Origin: JACVRW01 sp963751835 | GTDB lineage: Bacteria > Actinomycetota > Thermoleophilia > Solirubrobacterales > Thermoleophilaceae | Assembly (NCBI GenBank): GCA_963751835.1 | Contig: CAVVWD010000029.1 | Coordinates: 62,001-126,000 of the forward strand | Length of the DNA: 64,000 nucleotides | Reading direction: 5' to 3' | Part shown: positions 61,295 through 64,000 of the stretch, one piece after another | Layout: every line of letters begins with the position of its first letter | How positions within the stretch are numbered: the stretch's first letter is position 1 | The notes under the pieces: model-generated | Told to the model about the DNA's origin: nothing | The model's input: only the letters and a program-made list of their open reading frames with translations | Databases searched by the model: none | Position numbers and translations under genes: made by a program

Positions 61295-62632
61295 ATGCGT
61301 CAGCTGCGGATCGCCGCCGCCCTGCTCGTCACCGTGCTCGCCCTGTTCGTCGCCGCCTGCGGAGACGACGACGACTCCGACTCCGGCTCGTCCGGCTCAT
61401 CGGGCGAGACCGCCAAGGCCAAGCCGGGAACGCTCGATCTCTGGGTCGGCGGCAACTTTGCCGGCGCGACGCCCGGCACCCCCTACCGGGAGTGGCTCGA
61501 CTCGCAGATCTCGCGCTTCAAGGCCGAGAACAAGGGCTCGGACGTGAAGATCACTCTGCTCTCGACCGACAACGAGCAGGTCGCGGCCAAGCTCCAGGCG
61601 GCGTTCCAGGCGAAGCGCGCGCCGGACATGATGCTGTTCTACTCCGGCGGCTACACGACGCCATACGAGAACCAGCTCCTCGCGCTCAACCCGTACTTCG
61701 ACAAGACGCCCGGATTCTTCGACTCCCTGTCCGGCATGGACCTCTCGTGCAAGGACCTCGACTGCGACGGCGGCAAGAACACGATCATCGCCGTGCCGCA
61801 GGACTTCGGCACCTACGGCCTCTTCTACAACAAGGCGATGTTCAAGAAGGCCGGCGTTCAGGCACCGATCGAGGATTGGGACGGCCTGCTCGAGGCCTGC
61901 GACAAGCTGAAGGCCAGCGGCGTCACTCCCATCACGTTCGGCGACCGTGACGGCTACTCGACCGACAACTGGGTCACGCTGATGTACGGCTCGTACTTCG
62001 AGGAGGGCGACATCGCCCGGGTCAACGACGGTGACCTCCCCTACGCCGACCCCAAGCTCGTGCAACCGCTCGACCAGCTCGTCCAGCTGCGTGAGCAGGG
62101 CTGCCTCAACAAGGACGCCTCCACGCGCGAGAACTTCGACGCCAACGCCGACTTCACGTCAGGGAAGAGCGCGATGGTCCTGATGTACCCGGCGGTTATC
62201 CCCGACTTCAAGAAGAAGCTCGGTAAGGACCTCGGCATCATGCCGATCCCAACGTCGAGTGACGGTCCCCTGGCCGGGCGCTCGGTCGGCAACGCGTTCT
62301 ACAACTACGTGATCACGAAGCAGTCGGACAACCCCGGCCTCGCGTGGGAGTTCATCAAGGTCGCGAGCGACAAGACCGCGGCCGGCGAGCTGCTCACGAC
62401 CCTCGGCACGCCGCCGGCGCTCAAGGGCGTGGACGAGAGCCTCGTGGAGGACGAGTTCGTGCAGTTCTTCGTCGACGCCTCCCAGGACCCGGCGATGCCC
62501 GTCCTCGACAGCGTGATCCCGGTGCCGGTGGCGCTCACGTACTACAAGGAGCTCCAGCAGGCGCTGTCCGGCAAGAAGACGCCAGAGGAGGCGATGGCCT
62601 CGATGGACGAGCAGCTGCCCACGCTCGAGTAG
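61295..62632 (+). CDS. Sugar ABC transporter substrate-binding lipoprotein
   Basis: ATG 61295 with GGAGGAG upstream gives 445 residues. It has a signal peptide and lipobox (LFVAACG), an acidic Ser/Gly linker, and the family-1 binding-protein pattern: GTLDLWVGGNF, AAFQAKRAPDMMLFYSGGY, AVPQDFGTYGLFYNKAMFKK, GKSAMVLMYPAVIPDF and SVGNAFYNYVITKQSDN. The Trp/Tyr-rich sites suit a carbohydrate ligand; its identity is unknown. It is attached outside the membrane. Confidence 0.92.
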   Translation: MRQLRIAAALLVTVLALFVAACGDDDDSDSGSSGSSGETAKAKPGTLDLWVGGNFAGATPGTPYREWLDSQISRFKAENKGSDVKITLLSTDNEQVAAKLQAAFQAKRAPDMMLFYSGGYTTPYENQLLALNPYFDKTPGFFDSLSGMDLSCKDLDCDGGKNTIIAVPQDFGTYGLFYNKAMFKKAGVQAPIEDWDGLLEACDKLKASGVTPITFGDRDGYSTDNWVTLMYGSYFEEGDIARVNDGDLPYADPKLVQPLDQLVQLREQGCLNKDASTRENFDANADFTSGKSAMVLMYPAVIPDFKKKLGKDLGIMPIPTSSDGPLAGRSVGNAFYNYVITKQSDNPGLAWEFIKVASDKTAAGELLTTLGTPPALKGVDESLVEDEFVQFFVDASQDPAMPVLDSVIPVPVALTYYKELQQALSGKKTPEEAMASMDEQLPTLE

Positions 62633-62642
62633 TCGCTGCGCC

Positions 62643-63509
62643 GTGGCCAACCGTGACCGGCTGTGGGGCGTCGTCTACGTCCTCCCGGCGTTGGCCCTCG
62701 TCCTCGCCTTCATCGCCTACCCGCTGGCCAGCGTCATCTACCACGCCTTCACGGAGTGGGACGGCATCAACCCGCCCGAGTGGGTCGGCGTCGACAACTT
62801 CACGGAGCTCGTCGACGATCCGGTCTTCCGGACCTCGCTCCGCAACAACGCGCTGTTTGCGCTCTCGGTGCCGATCCAGGTGACCGTGCCGCTGGTGCTG
62901 GCCTGGCTGATCCACGAGCGGATCCCGGGCTGGCGCTTCTTTCGCTCGACCTTCTTCCTGCCGGCGGTGATCTCGACCGTCGTGGTCGGCCTCGTGGCAC
63001 AGGTGGTGTTCCGGCTGAACGGCCCGCTCAACTCGCTGCTCGGCTCGATCGGCCTGTCCTCCTTGGAGCAGGACTGGCTCGGCAAAGCCGAGACCTCGAT
63101 CCCGGCGGTCCTGCTCGTGCTCGTGTGGGCCAACTTCGGTTACAACACGCTCATCTACCTGGCGGGGATGAGCGCGCTCGACCCGTCGCTGACCGAGGCC
63201 GCGCGAATGGACGGGGCGCGCCCCACGCGCGTGCTCTTCTCGATCGTCGCCCCCAATCTCAAGCGGGTGATGGAGCTGGTGCTGGTGACGAGCACGGTCA
63301 CGGCGTTCGCCTTCATGTTCGCGTACATCTACGTGATCACGAACGGCGCCCCGGGCTTCGACACCTACGTGACGGAGTTCATGATCTACAAGGAGGCGTT
63401 CGCGCTCGGGAACAGCGGCTACGCCTGCGCGATCGGCGTCGTGCTGACGCTCATCGCGGCGTCGATCGGCGCCGTGCAGATCCGGATCCTCACCCGGAGC
63501 GGAGCGTGA
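62643..63509 (+). CDS. Sugar ABC transporter permease (MalF/UgpA type)
   Basis: The 288-residue protein starts at GTG and has about six membrane helices (VLPALALVLAFIAYPLASVI at the start, IGVVLTLIAASIGAVQIRIL at the end). The EAA loop is visible as DPSLTEAARMDGARPTRVLF. It pairs with the next permease and the UgpC ATPase. Its TGA overlaps the next GTG. Confidence 0.92.
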   Translation: MANRDRLWGVVYVLPALALVLAFIAYPLASVIYHAFTEWDGINPPEWVGVDNFTELVDDPVFRTSLRNNALFALSVPIQVTVPLVLAWLIHERIPGWRFFRSTFFLPAVISTVVVGLVAQVVFRLNGPLNSLLGSIGLSSLEQDWLGKAETSIPAVLLVLVWANFGYNTLIYLAGMSALDPSLTEAARMDGARPTRVLFSIVAPNLKRVMELVLVTSTVTAFAFMFAYIYVITNGAPGFDTYVTEFMIYKEAFALGNSGYACAIGVVLTLIAASIGAVQIRILTRSGA

Positions 63510-64000
63510 CCCGGCGCGAGGGCTGGAGGCGCGCGCCGGTGGTGGCCGGCATGGCGCTCATCTCCGCCTCCGCGCTGTTCCCGCTGTACTTCATGGCCTC
63601 GAACGCCTTTCGGACCAACGCCGACTACGACGAATCGAAGGTCGGGCTGCCCACGGTCTTCTCGCTTCGACACCCTGCAACGGGCCTGGGAGGGCGCGAG
63701 CATCCCGACCTACATGCGCAACTCGCTGATCGTGGTCGCGGGCACCGTGCTGCTGTCGATCGTGGTGGCCTCGATGGCGGGCTACTCGTTCTCGAAGCTG
63801 CGCTGGCGGCCCCGCTCGGCCGTCTACCTGTTCGTGCTCGCGTGGATCGCGGTGCCGCCGCTGATCCTGCTCGTCCCGCTCTACGTGGAGATGGTCGACC
63901 TCGGGCTGTTCGACACCCCGTGGTCGGTGATCCTCATCTACAGCGCGGTGAACCTGCCCTTCAACACCTATCTGATGACCGCGTACTTCCGCGGCGTGCC
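63506..64000 (+). pseudogene. Sugar ABC transporter permease (MalG/UgpE type), one-base frameshift, 3' end outside window
   Basis: GTG 63506 opens MALISASALFPLYFMASNAF then NADYDESKVGLPTVFS. Near 63664 one extra base shifts the frame; it continues FDTLQRAWEGASIPTYMRNS, LIVVAGTVLLSIVVASMAGY, SFSKLRWRPRSAVYLFVLAW and on past base 64000. Features match the second permease of sugar importers (PLYVEMVDLGLFDTPW). It is the third gene of the plus-strand transport operon. Confidence 0.82.

Overview
The window is a high-GC, densely packed bacterial chromosome segment. Gene overlaps of 1-8 bp (ATGA, TGATG, TAGTG) are common and GTG starts are frequent. The gene content points to Actinomycetota: a deazaflavin (F420)-type nitroreductase, DUF2332, a WS/DGAT acyltransferase, two Ku genes, PspC/SHOCT proteins, SpoIIE-type phosphatase and RsbW-like kinase genes, and an archaeal-type ATP-dependent DNA ligase. 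A deep-branching soil lineage such as Thermoleophilia/Solirubrobacterales fits, but that is inference. I saw no rRNA, tRNA or CRISPR array.

Layout. 1-5.5 kb: SDR with a divergent MmyB-like regulator, a decayed glycosyltransferase, an alpha/beta hydrolase, a nucleoside deaminase and a PspC/SHOCT pair. 5.5-16 kb: an RsbW-SnoaL fusion, exported metallophosphoesterase, flavin disulfide reductase, DUF2332, methyltransferase, F420-type reductase, FAD monooxygenase and acyl-CoA ligase. 16-18.3 kb: a compact yceI / FMN reductase / yceI / marR unit whose two promoter regions share an inverted repeat. 18.4-24.6 kb: M20 stub, amidase, an IS1182-like element inserted into a CTAG shared by two opposing stop codons, and an M36 metalloprotease whose reading frame breaks about 14 times within 1 kb. 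24.6-31.5 kb: RibD/DHFR-like reductase, amino-acid dehydrogenase, small proteins, and a three-gene toroid/HTTM membrane unit. 31.5-37.7 kb: ArsR/DUF899/SRPBCC operon, ATP-dependent ligase, AraC regulator, cupin and an MFS exporter. 37.7-44.9 kb: a near-complete storage-lipid (Kennedy pathway) set: GpsA, WS/DGAT, lipase, HAD-PlsC and PlsB. 44.9-52.7 kb: truncated DUF429, secreted protein, TetR-SpoIIE fusion, an envelope-stress type cluster (holin-X, DUF3618, YihY), tandem Ku genes and a second DUF899 gene.

52.4-64 kb is the strongest functional unit: a divergently arranged carbohydrate catabolic locus. It has a binding-protein ABC transporter, its UgpC-type ATPase, two enolase-superfamily dehydratase-like proteins, two Zn-dependent dehydrogenases, an SDR, a GH88/105-like hydrolase and a mutarotase-like protein. 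Almost every gene overlaps or abuts the next, and a perfect 15-bp palindrome lies in the divergent promoter. The substrate is not known.

Caution on quality. Five otherwise well-conserved genes (cupin, lipase, GH105, mutarotase, second permease) each break at a single point explained by one extra base, and the M36 gene has a cluster of mostly one-base insertions. This looks like uncorrected insertion errors. Three other genes have joined N- and C-terminal remnants with the middle missing, which is a different kind of damage.
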